A DNA stretch of 64,000 bases from an uncultured Alphaproteobacteria bacterium (GTDB lineage: Bacteria > Pseudomonadota > Alphaproteobacteria > UBA6615). A model generated the notes under the pieces. It was not told the origin of the DNA. It was given only the letters and a program-made list of their open reading frames with translations, and made no database searches. Below, one piece after another: positions 9,236 through 18,508 of this stretch (the stretch's first letter is position 1; each line of letters opens with the position of its first letter). The DNA lies in the NCBI GenBank assembly GCA_943787745.1, contig CALSNJ010000002.1, forward strand, positions 818,125 through 882,124, given 5' to 3'. The translations under genes were made by a program, and so were the position numbers.

Positions 9236-9450
9236 CGTCATGCCCGGGCTTGACCCGGGCATCTCAGAACCGACACAAGGGAGATGCGCGGATCAAGTCC
9301 GCGCATGACGAGAATGGGGGAAAGGGCCGTATGCCTGCGAATCACTCCACCGTCATGCCCGCACTTGTTGCGGGCATCCACGTCCATCGGCACACTCAGC
9401 GACCGAACCGGACACAATGACGTGGATGGCCGGAACAAGTCCGGCCATGA
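9236..9450. repeat. Two family-A palindromic repeats between mct and mcd
   Basis: cgtcatgcccgggcttgacccgggcatctc..gcggatcaagtccgcgcatgacg; cgtcatgcccgcacttgttgcgggcatcca..tggccggaacaagtccggccatgac. Confidence 0.85.
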
Positions 9451-9487
9451 CAAAAATAGATCGAGCCCAAAACTGCCGAGTTGCCCC

Positions 9488-11134
9488 ATGAACAACCCAC
9501 TCGACCTTTGCCGCGATGCCCTGCCCGATGCGCAGGCGTTCCGAACGGCCGCCGCGCAGGCCGCCATTGCGCTGGCCGCGCCCGGTGGCGCGGTGGACTC
9601 CGCCAAACTCGACGAGCACCAGTTCGCCCTGCACGGCTATGCCTGGATGGCCACCTATGTGACTGCGCTCGAACAGCTTCTCGGCTGGGCCGAGCGTCTC
9701 GACAGCGACGGCCGGTTCTCTGATCTGGAACAGCTGATCTTGTCCTGTGGCTTCGGGGCCTATCTCAAGCAGCTCAAATACGGCATCGCCATGAGCCAGG
9801 ACGAGATCGCCCGCCCCGGTGATCTGGGCCTCGATGAGAGTGAGTTCTTCACCGGCGCGGCCGCCCGCAAGCTGATGACCGAAGGTGACAGCATCGCCGT
9901 GCGTCAGGCCATCGCCGAAACCCTGCGGGACCGGTCCGGTGATTTTGGCGATCGCGGATTGGACGAAACCAACAGCATGATCGCCGACCAGTTTCATCGC
10001 TTTTCCGACGAGAAGGTCTCCCCCCATGCCCATGGCTGGCATGTGCGCGACGAGCTGATCCCGCTGGAGATCATTCACGAGATGGCCGAACTGGGCGTCT
10101 TCGGCCTGACCATCCCCGAAGCCGATGGCGGGCTGGGCATGGGCAAGATCGCCATGTGCGTGGTCACCGAGGAACTCTCGCGCGGCTATATCGGTGTGGG
10201 GTCGCTGGGCACCCGCTCGGAGATCGCGGCCGAACTGATCCGCGTCAACGGCACGCCGGAACAGAAAGCCAAGTATCTCGGCCCCATCGGTGCGGGCGAA
10301 ATTCTGCCGACCGCCGTCTTCACCGAACCCAATCACGGGTCGGACCTGGCCCATATCCGCACCCGCGCCACCCGGGATGGAGATGTGTACCGGGTGAAAG
10401 GCAACAAGATCTGGATCACCCATGCCGCCCGTACGGACATGATGACCCTGATGGCCCGCACCGACCCCGACGAGAACGGCTATCGCGGCCTGTCCATGTT
10501 CCTGGCCGAAAAACCACGCGGCACCGACGCCGATCCCTTCCCGGCTGCCGGCATGGAAGGCACCGAAATCCGCGTGCTGGGTTATCGCGGCATGAAGGAA
10601 TACGAGTTGGGCTTTGATGGTTTTGAGGTCTCTGCCGATAGCCTGCTCGGCGGACAGGAGGGTCAGGGCTTCAAACAGCTGATGGCAACCTTTGAGACCG
10701 CGCGCATTCAAACTGCGGCACGCGCCGTGGGTGTCAGCCAGAACGCCCTCGAGCTGGGCTTTGGTTACGCGAACGACCGTGAACAGTTCCGCCGCCCCAT
10801 CGTCGAGTTCGCCCGCGTGGGTGGCAAGCTGGGCTGGATGGCCACCGAGACGATGATCGCCCGTCAGCTCGCCTATTTCGCCGCGCGTCAGAAAGATTCC
10901 GATCAGCGCTGTGACATCGAAGCCGGCATGGCCAAGCTGCTCGGTGCCCGAGTCGCATGGTCGAACGCGGACAACGCCCTGCAGATTCATGGCGGCAATG
11001 GCTACGCCGAGGAGTACGACATCTCCCGCGTGCTGTGTGATGCGCGCATTTTAAATATTTTTGAAGGCGCGGCAGAGATCCAGGCGGGTATCATCGCCCG
11101 GGGCCTTTTGGGGCGTCCCAACCGCCCGGCGTGA
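9488..11134 (+). CDS. mcd: Acyl-CoA dehydrogenase with long N-terminal extension, probable (2S)-methylsuccinyl-CoA dehydrogenase
   Basis: ~548 aa from ATG 9488; ~150 aa N-terminal extension (MSQDEIARPGDLG) before the ACAD core (PTAVFTEPNHGSDL, QIHGGNGYAEEYDISRVLCDARILNIFEGAAEIQ). Confidence 0.75.
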   Translation: MNNPLDLCRDALPDAQAFRTAAAQAAIALAAPGGAVDSAKLDEHQFALHGYAWMATYVTALEQLLGWAERLDSDGRFSDLEQLILSCGFGAYLKQLKYGIAMSQDEIARPGDLGLDESEFFTGAAARKLMTEGDSIAVRQAIAETLRDRSGDFGDRGLDETNSMIADQFHRFSDEKVSPHAHGWHVRDELIPLEIIHEMAELGVFGLTIPEADGGLGMGKIAMCVVTEELSRGYIGVGSLGTRSEIAAELIRVNGTPEQKAKYLGPIGAGEILPTAVFTEPNHGSDLAHIRTRATRDGDVYRVKGNKIWITHAARTDMMTLMARTDPDENGYRGLSMFLAEKPRGTDADPFPAAGMEGTEIRVLGYRGMKEYELGFDGFEVSADSLLGGQEGQGFKQLMATFETARIQTAARAVGVSQNALELGFGYANDREQFRRPIVEFARVGGKLGWMATETMIARQLAYFAARQKDSDQRCDIEAGMAKLLGARVAWSNADNALQIHGGNGYAEEYDISRVLCDARILNIFEGAAEIQAGIIARGLLGRPNRPA

Positions 11135-11389
11135 TCCGGGATTCTCTTTTTGGAATCAACTCACTATTCAAATATGTGAAAAATTGGTTCTACTTTTTAG
11201 AGAATTTATTTCTAATTGTTCTCGCTTATTACACCTACAGTAATACCATTCAAGCAGCCAAAAATGCTTTCAGGACAAGGGCTTCTGTCTTGTCACTGAA
11301 ACAGGAGGGCGGCATGGTTGTTTCATTGACCATGGTTAACAATTTTCTAACCAATATGGACGCAACAAAATTCCGGGATTCAGGCACTC

Positions 11390-12202
11390 ATGAGCCAAAG
11401 TGACATCGTCGTTGTTGATTCGGTAACGAAGTTCGGCCCCGCCGATCTTGGTCGTGTGTCCATCGCCGCATCCCATGGTGGCGCGTATGCGGGGTATCTC
11501 GCGGCACGCGCAGGGGTCCGGGGCGTCATTCTGCACGACGCGGGGGTTGGCAAGGATCAGGCGGGGATCACCGCGCTGCCGTATCTCGATGAACTCGGCA
11601 TTGGTGGCGCAACAATTGACTACAAAAGCGCTCGTATCGGCGACGGCCGCTCCATGGCTGACAGCGGTATTGTGAGCCATGTAAATCAGGCGGCCAGCGC
11701 GGTTGGATGCAAGGTCGGTCAATCGGCAATGGACTGCGCGCACGCCATGCAGGCGATCCGTGTGTCGGGGGGGGAAGTCCCCGGCTATGACGAAGCTCGG
11801 TTTGTATTGCGCGACGCACAGGGCGGATCACAAGTCATCGGTTGTGATTCAACCTCCCTCGTGAAGCCTGAAGATGCGGGAAACATCGTGGTCACAGCCT
11901 CTCATGGTGACCTGCTGAAAGAATCCCCCAGCTGGGGTGATCGTCCCGATGTGCTTGCGGCTATCTTCAATGACGCCGGTTCGGCAAACCCGACCCGCCT
12001 CCCCGATCTGGACACCCGTGCCATTGCGGGCGCGACCGTCTCCGCCGACAGCGCGCGCATCGGAGACGCCCGCTCCACCTATGAGGACGGGATTATCTCT
12101 CATATCAACGAAACCGCCCGCGCCCGAGGCGCACGTATCCGAATGACATGTCGTGAGTTTGTTCAACAGATGATCGACAGCGCCCGCGAGAACAGTGCCT
12201 AG
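11390..12202 (+). CDS. Uncharacterised protein with two homologous halves
   Basis: AASHGGAYAGYLAARAGVRGVILHDAG..GGATIDYKSARIGDGRSMADSGIVSHVNQAA versus TASHGDLLKESPSWGDRPDVLAAIFNDAG..AGATVSADSARIGDARSTYEDGIISHINETA. Confidence 0.75.
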   Translation: MSQSDIVVVDSVTKFGPADLGRVSIAASHGGAYAGYLAARAGVRGVILHDAGVGKDQAGITALPYLDELGIGGATIDYKSARIGDGRSMADSGIVSHVNQAASAVGCKVGQSAMDCAHAMQAIRVSGGEVPGYDEARFVLRDAQGGSQVIGCDSTSLVKPEDAGNIVVTASHGDLLKESPSWGDRPDVLAAIFNDAGSANPTRLPDLDTRAIAGATVSADSARIGDARSTYEDGIISHINETARARGARIRMTCREFVQQMIDSARENSA

Positions 12203-13164
12203 GCCAGCATCGCCTTGACCCGTGCGGCAATCCGGTCAGCCTTGATCTTGTAAGCTTCTTCGAGCGGGATTGAGAACGGAATAGGGATGCGCTCTCCACC
12301 CAGCCGCGCAACAGGAACACCGAGTTCCTCGGCGACTTCAGCTGCAATTTCACCCCCGAACCCGCCAACACGCACAGCTTCGTGAACCACCAGAAGACGG
12401 CCGGTTTTGCCAACCGAGTTCATCACAGCATCACGATCCCAAGGCCAAAGCGTCCGAAGATCGATGACCTCAACCGAAACACCCTCCCCGGCAAGGCTCT
12501 CGGCAGCCTCTGCCGCAACGCCCACCTGAGCCGCCCAGCTGACGATGGTCAGGTCGCTGCCTTCACGAACAATGCGCGCGACGCCCAGCGGAGTTTCGGA
12601 CTGGTCATCCTCGTCAACCTCTCCAACAGCGCCCCAAAGCCCCTTGTGCTCCATATAGACGACCGGGTCATCGCAACGAATGGCTGCTTTCAGCAGCCCG
12701 CGATTCTCTGCCGGTGTTCCCGGCGTCACAACGACCAATCCGGGCACATGGGTGTACCAGGCTTCCGGCGACTGGGAATGCTGCGCGGCAATCCCGCCAC
12801 GTATCCCAATCGGCATGCGGGCCACCATGGGCACCCGTGCCTGCCCGCCAAACATGTAGCGCGCTTTCGCGGCCTGATTGACGAGTTCATCCACAGCACA
12901 CATGGCAAAATCTGAAAACCTCAACTCCGCAATCGGACGGGTACCGGCAAGTGCGGCACCAACCGCAGCCCCCATGATTGTCGATTCAGAAATCGGCGTG
13001 TCAACGATACGATCCTCGCCAAACTCGGCCTGAAGATCACTGTACTGGCCGGCCATACCTCCCTCGTAACCAAGATCCTCTCCAAGTGCCCATACTGTCG
13101 GGTCCCGGCGCATTTCTTCCTGCAGGCCCAACCGGGCCGCCTGGGCATAGGTCATTTCGCTCAT
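12199..13164 (-). CDS. 2-oxo acid dehydrogenase E1 component, beta subunit (PdhB/AcoB-like)
   Basis: MSEMTYAQAARLGLQEEMRRDPTVWALGEDLGYEGG...; transketolase pyrimidine and C-terminal domains; ATG 13164. Confidence 0.9.
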   Translation of the reverse strand: MSEMTYAQAARLGLQEEMRRDPTVWALGEDLGYEGGMAGQYSDLQAEFGEDRIVDTPISESTIMGAAVGAALAGTRPIAELRFSDFAMCAVDELVNQAAKARYMFGGQARVPMVARMPIGIRGGIAAQHSQSPEAWYTHVPGLVVVTPGTPAENRGLLKAAIRCDDPVVYMEHKGLWGAVGEVDEDDQSETPLGVARIVREGSDLTIVSWAAQVGVAAEAAESLAGEGVSVEVIDLRTLWPWDRDAVMNSVGKTGRLLVVHEAVRVGGFGGEIAAEVAEELGVPVARLGGERIPIPFSIPLEEAYKIKADRIAARVKAMLA

Positions 13165-14192
13165 CGGGCAGCCTCCGGAACATTGGGTGCACCGACATCC
13201 TGAACGTCCGTGAATGCGAGGGACGGATGTGGCCAGGGCGCTTGTTTGGCGTCCTCCACGTAGCCCGCAATCTCGGCATCGACCTCCGCGCGCATCCGGT
13301 CGAGTTCGTCCTGCTTGAGACCGTTCTCGAGCAACCACGTTTCTGTCCGCGCCACAGGTTCGTTCTTGAGCGCTGCCTCGGCTTCGCCCGCGGGTCGATA
13401 GCCTGCATCATCATGGGCAAAATGGCCGCGCAGGCGATAGGTCATTGCCTGAATAAGCTGAGGACCCGAGCCGTTTCGAATTTCAGAAATGATCCGTGCA
13501 GCTGTACCATCAACTTCGAAGAGATCGTTCCCATCAATGGTGACAGCCGGCACATCGAAACTCTCGGCGCGCTTTGCAATTCCTTCGCCCGCAGTGACCA
13601 GACGGGTCGTCGTTGTTGCGGCGATCTGATTGTTCTCGCAAACGAACAGCACCGGCAATTCATACACCTTGGCCCAGTTTAGGGCCTCCATGAACGGGCC
13701 GCGGTTGATCCCGCCATCGCCAATAAAGTTTACAATAATCCGGTCCTGCTTGAGCAGTTTGATCGCCTGCGCAGCCCCGACAGACATGGTGCAGCCATCT
13801 GCGATCACACCATTTGCGCCCAGCATTCCCACGGAAAAGTCCGCGATATGCATGGAACCGCCCTTGCCGTTGCTGGTGCCGCCCTCTTTGCCAAACAATT
13901 CCAGCATCATCGCGCGCGGATGGGCGCCCTTGGCGATGGAATGCCCATGCCCCCGGTGATTGCTCATCAGGTAGTCATCGTCGCGAAGATTTTCGCAGAT
14001 ACCGACGGCAATGGATTCCTCGCCGATATACTGGTGCACCGAGCCGCGCACATTTCCGGCAAAGAAATTCTCACCCGCAGCCTCTTCAAAAGCGCGGATC
14101 ACCAGCATCTTGCGATACATCGCAATGACGCGGGCTGGTTCATTGACCAATGTCTCGTTGTTCACGTGTTCCTCCCCTAGACGCACGTCCAC
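13161..14192 (-). CDS. 2-oxo acid dehydrogenase E1 component, alpha subunit (PdhA/AcoA-like)
   Basis: HRGHGHSIAKGAHPRAMMLELFGKEGGTSNGKGGSMHIAD...GDGGINRGPFMEALN (TPP motif); overlaps the beta subunit start. Confidence 0.9.
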   Translation of the reverse strand: MDVRLGEEHVNNETLVNEPARVIAMYRKMLVIRAFEEAAGENFFAGNVRGSVHQYIGEESIAVGICENLRDDDYLMSNHRGHGHSIAKGAHPRAMMLELFGKEGGTSNGKGGSMHIADFSVGMLGANGVIADGCTMSVGAAQAIKLLKQDRIIVNFIGDGGINRGPFMEALNWAKVYELPVLFVCENNQIAATTTTRLVTAGEGIAKRAESFDVPAVTIDGNDLFEVDGTAARIISEIRNGSGPQLIQAMTYRLRGHFAHDDAGYRPAGEAEAALKNEPVARTETWLLENGLKQDELDRMRAEVDAEIAGYVEDAKQAPWPHPSLAFTDVQDVGAPNVPEAAR

Positions 14193-14264
14193 GGACGCAG
14201 GCAGCGAGTATCGCGTGCCAATGCGTCCGCGGTAAAGCGCAGAGGTGAACCGTCGCCCGGTGCG

Positions 14265-15383
14265 TTATTCGGCAGCGACTTCGATGCGCGAGGATTCGCC
14301 CAATGCCTTGTTGACCCGTGGCATGACCTCTGTGGCCATCAATTCCATCGAGCGTTTGCCCAATTCAGGGTCAACCCAGTCGTGCCCGGCATAGACGAGT
14401 GTGCCGAACTCACCGACCTCCTCGCGGAACGCAAGAAGATCATCGACGATCTTGTTGACCGAACCAGCCATCACCAGAGAGTCGACCATGAAATCAACAG
14501 TGACTTCTTCCTCAGGCTGATCCCTGTCGGTTTTGAACAGACCCAGCTTGCCAGACCGCCTCAGTTTCTCACCCAGTTGCTGGAAGTAGAACCGATAGGG
14601 CGATTGCGCACCTGTTCCATATTCTTTGGCGACCTTGTCGTCGTCAGCCACGAAGATTGATCGTGCCACACGCCAGACGGACGGGTCCGCTTTCTGACCA
14701 ACAGCCTCGCAACCTTCGGCATAGTTCGGCCAATGCGTCGCCACCCATTTGGATTGCAGGAAGTTCGCTGAAACGGGAATCCAGCCACGCTTGCCAAGTT
14801 CGATCACACCTTTTGAATACGGCGCAACAACTGTTCCGAAAATCGGCGGGTGGGGATCTCGCTGATAGGGCTTGAGGATGTAGCCCTGCCCGAGATCTTC
14901 CTGATGCGTTTTGGCTGTCGAGATGTTCCAGTACTTGCCCGTCAGATTGTAGGGCGGCTCTTCGGTCCACAGCGCAATGATATGGTTGATCGCCTCCTCA
15001 AACTTCTCATTGCGGTCAATATCCAGAGTCCCAAACACCTCTGAATCAGACTGGAGGTTGCCAGGGCTGATACCCAGCATGAAACGCCCCTTGAGCATGT
15101 GGTCGACCATGGATGCCTCGCCCGCGAGTGCGGCGGGATGGTGATGCCCCAGATTGGCCGTGCCGGTCGCGAGCGTGATGTTCTTGGTGGCCTCCGCAAC
15201 CCAAGCAATGAACATCAGGGAGTTCGGTACCGGCTCAAAACGGTCCGTGACATGCTCACCCATATAAGCTTCTGCAAAACCGAGTTCGTCGGCCAGAATG
15301 AAAGCTTCGCGGTCTTCGCGAAGGGTTTCGCTGATCGGCCGGTCGGCCGGATGCAACGGCATTGTAAAAAATCCAAGTTCCAT
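14265..15383 (-). CDS. LLM class flavin-dependent oxidoreductase
   Basis: MELGFFTMPLHPADRP...EAYMGEHVTDRFEPVPNSLMFIAWVA, bacterial luciferase-like. Confidence 0.88.
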   Translation of the reverse strand: MELGFFTMPLHPADRPISETLREDREAFILADELGFAEAYMGEHVTDRFEPVPNSLMFIAWVAEATKNITLATGTANLGHHHPAALAGEASMVDHMLKGRFMLGISPGNLQSDSEVFGTLDIDRNEKFEEAINHIIALWTEEPPYNLTGKYWNISTAKTHQEDLGQGYILKPYQRDPHPPIFGTVVAPYSKGVIELGKRGWIPVSANFLQSKWVATHWPNYAEGCEAVGQKADPSVWRVARSIFVADDDKVAKEYGTGAQSPYRFYFQQLGEKLRRSGKLGLFKTDRDQPEEEVTVDFMVDSLVMAGSVNKIVDDLLAFREEVGEFGTLVYAGHDWVDPELGKRSMELMATEVMPRVNKALGESSRIEVAAE

Positions 15384-15599
15384 AGCTCTGCTCTTTATTC
15401 CTAAGCATTAAGAATCGATAAGCCGAAAACTAGTCGGCGCAACTTATGAAAGACTTGTTTCACATCAATGCAAACCGAATCGATTTCGGTCTCACCATAC
15501 AGGACAACTGGCTTCCGCCACTGGTAGATGGCCACTTCGTAGCCTAGATTGCCCATAATCAAAAAAAATCATCAGACGAAGTGTAGCGGGGAAATTCGA

Positions 15600-17354
15600 A
15601 TGAGCGAAACGGCTGCCGACGGCGGTAACGTCAAGATCGAGATGAGTGGCGGCGAAGCCATTGCCGAGATGTTCAAACTGCACGATGTTGGACCGATGTT
15701 CGGCATGGCCGGTTTCCAGTTGCTTCCCTTTTATGATGCTGTTCGTGAGTTGGGCCTTCAGCACACATTGATCAATGACGAACGCAGCGGCGCGTTCATG
15801 GCCGACGCCTGGGCGCGTGTCACAGGACGTCCGGGCGTATGCGACGCAACACTCGGACCGGGCGCGACCAACCTGCTGACGTCTCTCACGGAATCTCTGA
15901 ATGCGGGTATTCCCCTGATCGCCATGATCGGCGACAGCAATCGGGAACATGCCTGGAAGAACATGACTCAGGAGACCCGGCAGGTCGAAATGCTGCGCCC
16001 AGCCGTCAAGGAAGTGATCCGGGTCGAAGTGGGCACACGCATCCCCGAACACATTCGCTACGCCTACACGATCGCGACGACCGGGCGTCCGGGACCGGTA
16101 TTGCTCGATGTGCCGGAAGATATCTGTCATGGCGTATTTGAGTTCTCCGCCGATGATTTGTTCGCAGACCCAACGACCACCTATGCACCATCACGACGAT
16201 CCCGACCTGCGCGGGACGATGTGGAACGCGCCGCGAAATTGCTCGCCGAGGCCAAACGTCCCGTTATTCTTGCGGGCGGTGGCATACATATTTCCGGAGC
16301 TCAGGACGAACTGACGGCCTTTGCCGAAGAGCAATCCATCCCCGTCGGACACACGCTTTCGGGCAAAGGCTCGATCGCTTGCGTGCATGACCTCTCACTT
16401 GGTTTGTTCGGCCGATATTCCCGCACCGCCAACGACGTTTTGGACTCCGCCGACGCGATTTTCGTCGTCGGTTGCAAGCTCGGGGAAATCGCCACCAAGC
16501 GTTACACGATTCCGCGACTTGGCATTCCGATCATCCATCTTGACATCATGGCGGCCGAGATCGGCCGCTGGGCGCGCACAGATATCGCGCTTTGCGGCGA
16601 TGCGCGCGAAGGCATCGCGGATCTGCGCGAAGCGCTTTCTGATGGCGCCGAAAAGCGCCGCGCCGGACGTACCGACTTCATCACGGAAATCTCCGCCGGA
16701 AAAGCCAAATGGCGCGCTGAAGTTGAGGAGCGGCTGACGTCAGATGAAGTCCCGGTCAACATGGCCCGCATGGTCCATGAGCTGAACAACGTTCTGCCCG
16801 AGGATGCGATCCTTGTGGCTGATGGCGGCTTTGCTGCCCATTGGACAGGCTTGATCTATGACACCAAAAAAGCCGGACGTGGCTACATTCCGGATCGGGG
16901 TATGGCCTCTATCGGTTATGGCGTTTCCGGCGGCATCGGTGCCCAGCTTGCTGCACCGGATCGACCGGTGTTCACGCTCACCGGCGATGGTGGATTGAAC
17001 ATGACACTCGGCGATCTGGAGACCGCCGCACGGCTCAAGGTTCCGGTTACTGTCCTCGTGGTGAACAACGCCGCATCGGGCTACATCAAGGCACTCCAGC
17101 ACGCGATGTTCGGCGGGCGCTATCAGTCAGCCGACCTGTCAGAGCTGAACTACGCCAACATCGCCGAAAATCTTGGTTGTCGCGGCATTCGGGTCGAACA
17201 CCCCGACGAGTTGGCACCGGCGTTCCGCACAGCGCTGGAAAACCGTGACAAGCCAAATGTGATCGACATTGTTGTGACACGTGATGCCGGTAAGATGCTT
17301 CCTGGCGTCGACAACCGCACGGCTCCAATCAAGAAGGGCGACCGGATCGCATAA
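15600..17354 (+). CDS. Thiamine pyrophosphate-binding enzyme, acetolactate synthase-like
   Basis: LINDERSGAFMADAWARVTGRPGVCDATLGPGATNL...TLTGDGGLNMTLGDLETAARLKVPVTVLVVNN. Confidence 0.88.
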   Translation: MSETAADGGNVKIEMSGGEAIAEMFKLHDVGPMFGMAGFQLLPFYDAVRELGLQHTLINDERSGAFMADAWARVTGRPGVCDATLGPGATNLLTSLTESLNAGIPLIAMIGDSNREHAWKNMTQETRQVEMLRPAVKEVIRVEVGTRIPEHIRYAYTIATTGRPGPVLLDVPEDICHGVFEFSADDLFADPTTTYAPSRRSRPARDDVERAAKLLAEAKRPVILAGGGIHISGAQDELTAFAEEQSIPVGHTLSGKGSIACVHDLSLGLFGRYSRTANDVLDSADAIFVVGCKLGEIATKRYTIPRLGIPIIHLDIMAAEIGRWARTDIALCGDAREGIADLREALSDGAEKRRAGRTDFITEISAGKAKWRAEVEERLTSDEVPVNMARMVHELNNVLPEDAILVADGGFAAHWTGLIYDTKKAGRGYIPDRGMASIGYGVSGGIGAQLAAPDRPVFTLTGDGGLNMTLGDLETAARLKVPVTVLVVNNAASGYIKALQHAMFGGRYQSADLSELNYANIAENLGCRGIRVEHPDELAPAFRTALENRDKPNVIDIVVTRDAGKMLPGVDNRTAPIKKGDRIA

Positions 17355-17365
17355 GGAGACGCAGC

Positions 17366-17555
17366 ATGAGCGAAACCACAACGCGTCAGAACAAGCCCGC
17401 GCATATCTTCGAACTGTACAACCGACCTGAAAACCTATCCAAGACGAATTGGCGCACCGCGTATGCCCGTCCCTTATGCTGAACCCATGGAAAACGAATT
17501 CCGGGTCACAACCGAACGCGTGGTCTCAAAGGCCCGCGAAGTTCCAGACGCCTGA
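17366..17555 (+). pseudogene. Small ORF of about 63 codons apparently split by one frame lesion
   Basis: MSETTTRQNKPAHIFELYNRPENLSKTNWRTAYARPLC* (17366-17482) and, shifted one frame, PVPYAEPMENEFRVTTERVVSKAREVPDA* ending at 17555. Confidence 0.35.
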
Positions 17556-17570
17556 ACAGGAAAACAGATT

Positions 17571-18425
17571 ATGAAATTGATTACTTTTGATGCCGGGGAC
17601 GGCGCACATGTGGGTCTCGTTACCGATGCCGGTGTTGTCGATCTGACCCAGCATGCAGGTGTAACCTCCCTGCGCGGCCTGATCGCCGACGGCAAGGTCG
17701 CTGACATGGCCGCCCATGGGAACGCAGCCGCCGACCACGAACTTGATGACGTGACCTTTCTGCCTGTCATCCCGGACCCCGAGCATATCTGGTGTGTCGG
17801 CGTGAACTATATGGACCATCTGCAGGAAGCCATCGATGCCGGTCTGCCCCGTTCGAAATCCGAGTTCCCGATGATCTTTGGTCGCTATGCCGACACGATG
17901 GTTGGCCACAAGCAGAACCTGATGAAGGCGCCGATCGTCCACAAACTCGACTATGAGTGCGAACTCGCCGTGATTATCGGCAAAGGTGGACGCTACATCG
18001 CCAAGGAAGACGCCTTGTCCCATATCGCCGGATATTCCTGTTTCAACGAGGGCAGCGCACGCGACTGGCAGTACCACACCGCGCAAGTGGTCCCGGGCAA
18101 GAACTTCGCCAAGACGGGCGGCTTCGGCCCCTGGATGGTCACGGCGGATGAAATCCCCGACCCACAGGTCCTCGACATCTCGACTGTCCTCAACGGTCAG
18201 ACGATGCAAAGCGCCAACACCAAGGACATGATCTTTGATGTCGCGACGGTGATTTCCTATGTCTCAAACATCTCCGAGCTGCAGCCCGGTGATGTGATCG
18301 CCTCGGGCACACCCTCGGGCGTAGGTCAGTCCCGTGAGCCGCAGGTCTTTATGCAACCGGGCGACACCTGCGAAATCCATATCGAGAATGTTGGCGTTCT
18401 GGTCAACGAGATCGCCGAGGGATAA
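17571..18425 (+). CDS. Fumarylacetoacetate hydrolase family protein
   Basis: WCVGVNYMDHLQEA...LDYECELAVIIGKGGRYI...GDVIASGTPSGVG. Confidence 0.9.
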   Translation: MKLITFDAGDGAHVGLVTDAGVVDLTQHAGVTSLRGLIADGKVADMAAHGNAAADHELDDVTFLPVIPDPEHIWCVGVNYMDHLQEAIDAGLPRSKSEFPMIFGRYADTMVGHKQNLMKAPIVHKLDYECELAVIIGKGGRYIAKEDALSHIAGYSCFNEGSARDWQYHTAQVVPGKNFAKTGGFGPWMVTADEIPDPQVLDISTVLNGQTMQSANTKDMIFDVATVISYVSNISELQPGDVIASGTPSGVGQSREPQVFMQPGDTCEIHIENVGVLVNEIAEG

Positions 18426-18508
18426 TCCCACCTGATCTCGATCAATGCGCTTGAAAGCATTGATGGGTATCGCTCTCCGGGTCGAAACCACAGACCCGGA
18501 GACGCGCC

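Noticed and set aside
7709-9450. Palindromic repeats as a CRISPR array
   Set aside because: Units are not regularly spaced, arms vary, there are no uniform spacers and no cas genes.
9353-10990. 545-aa minus-strand ORF
   Set aside because: Antisense to the well-supported mcd; a GC-rich antisense artefact.
17480-17482. UGA after ...YARPLC as a second selenocysteine codon
   Set aside because: Reading through gives THGKRIPGHNRTRGLKG..., which is not protein-like; a frame lesion explains the downstream frame better.
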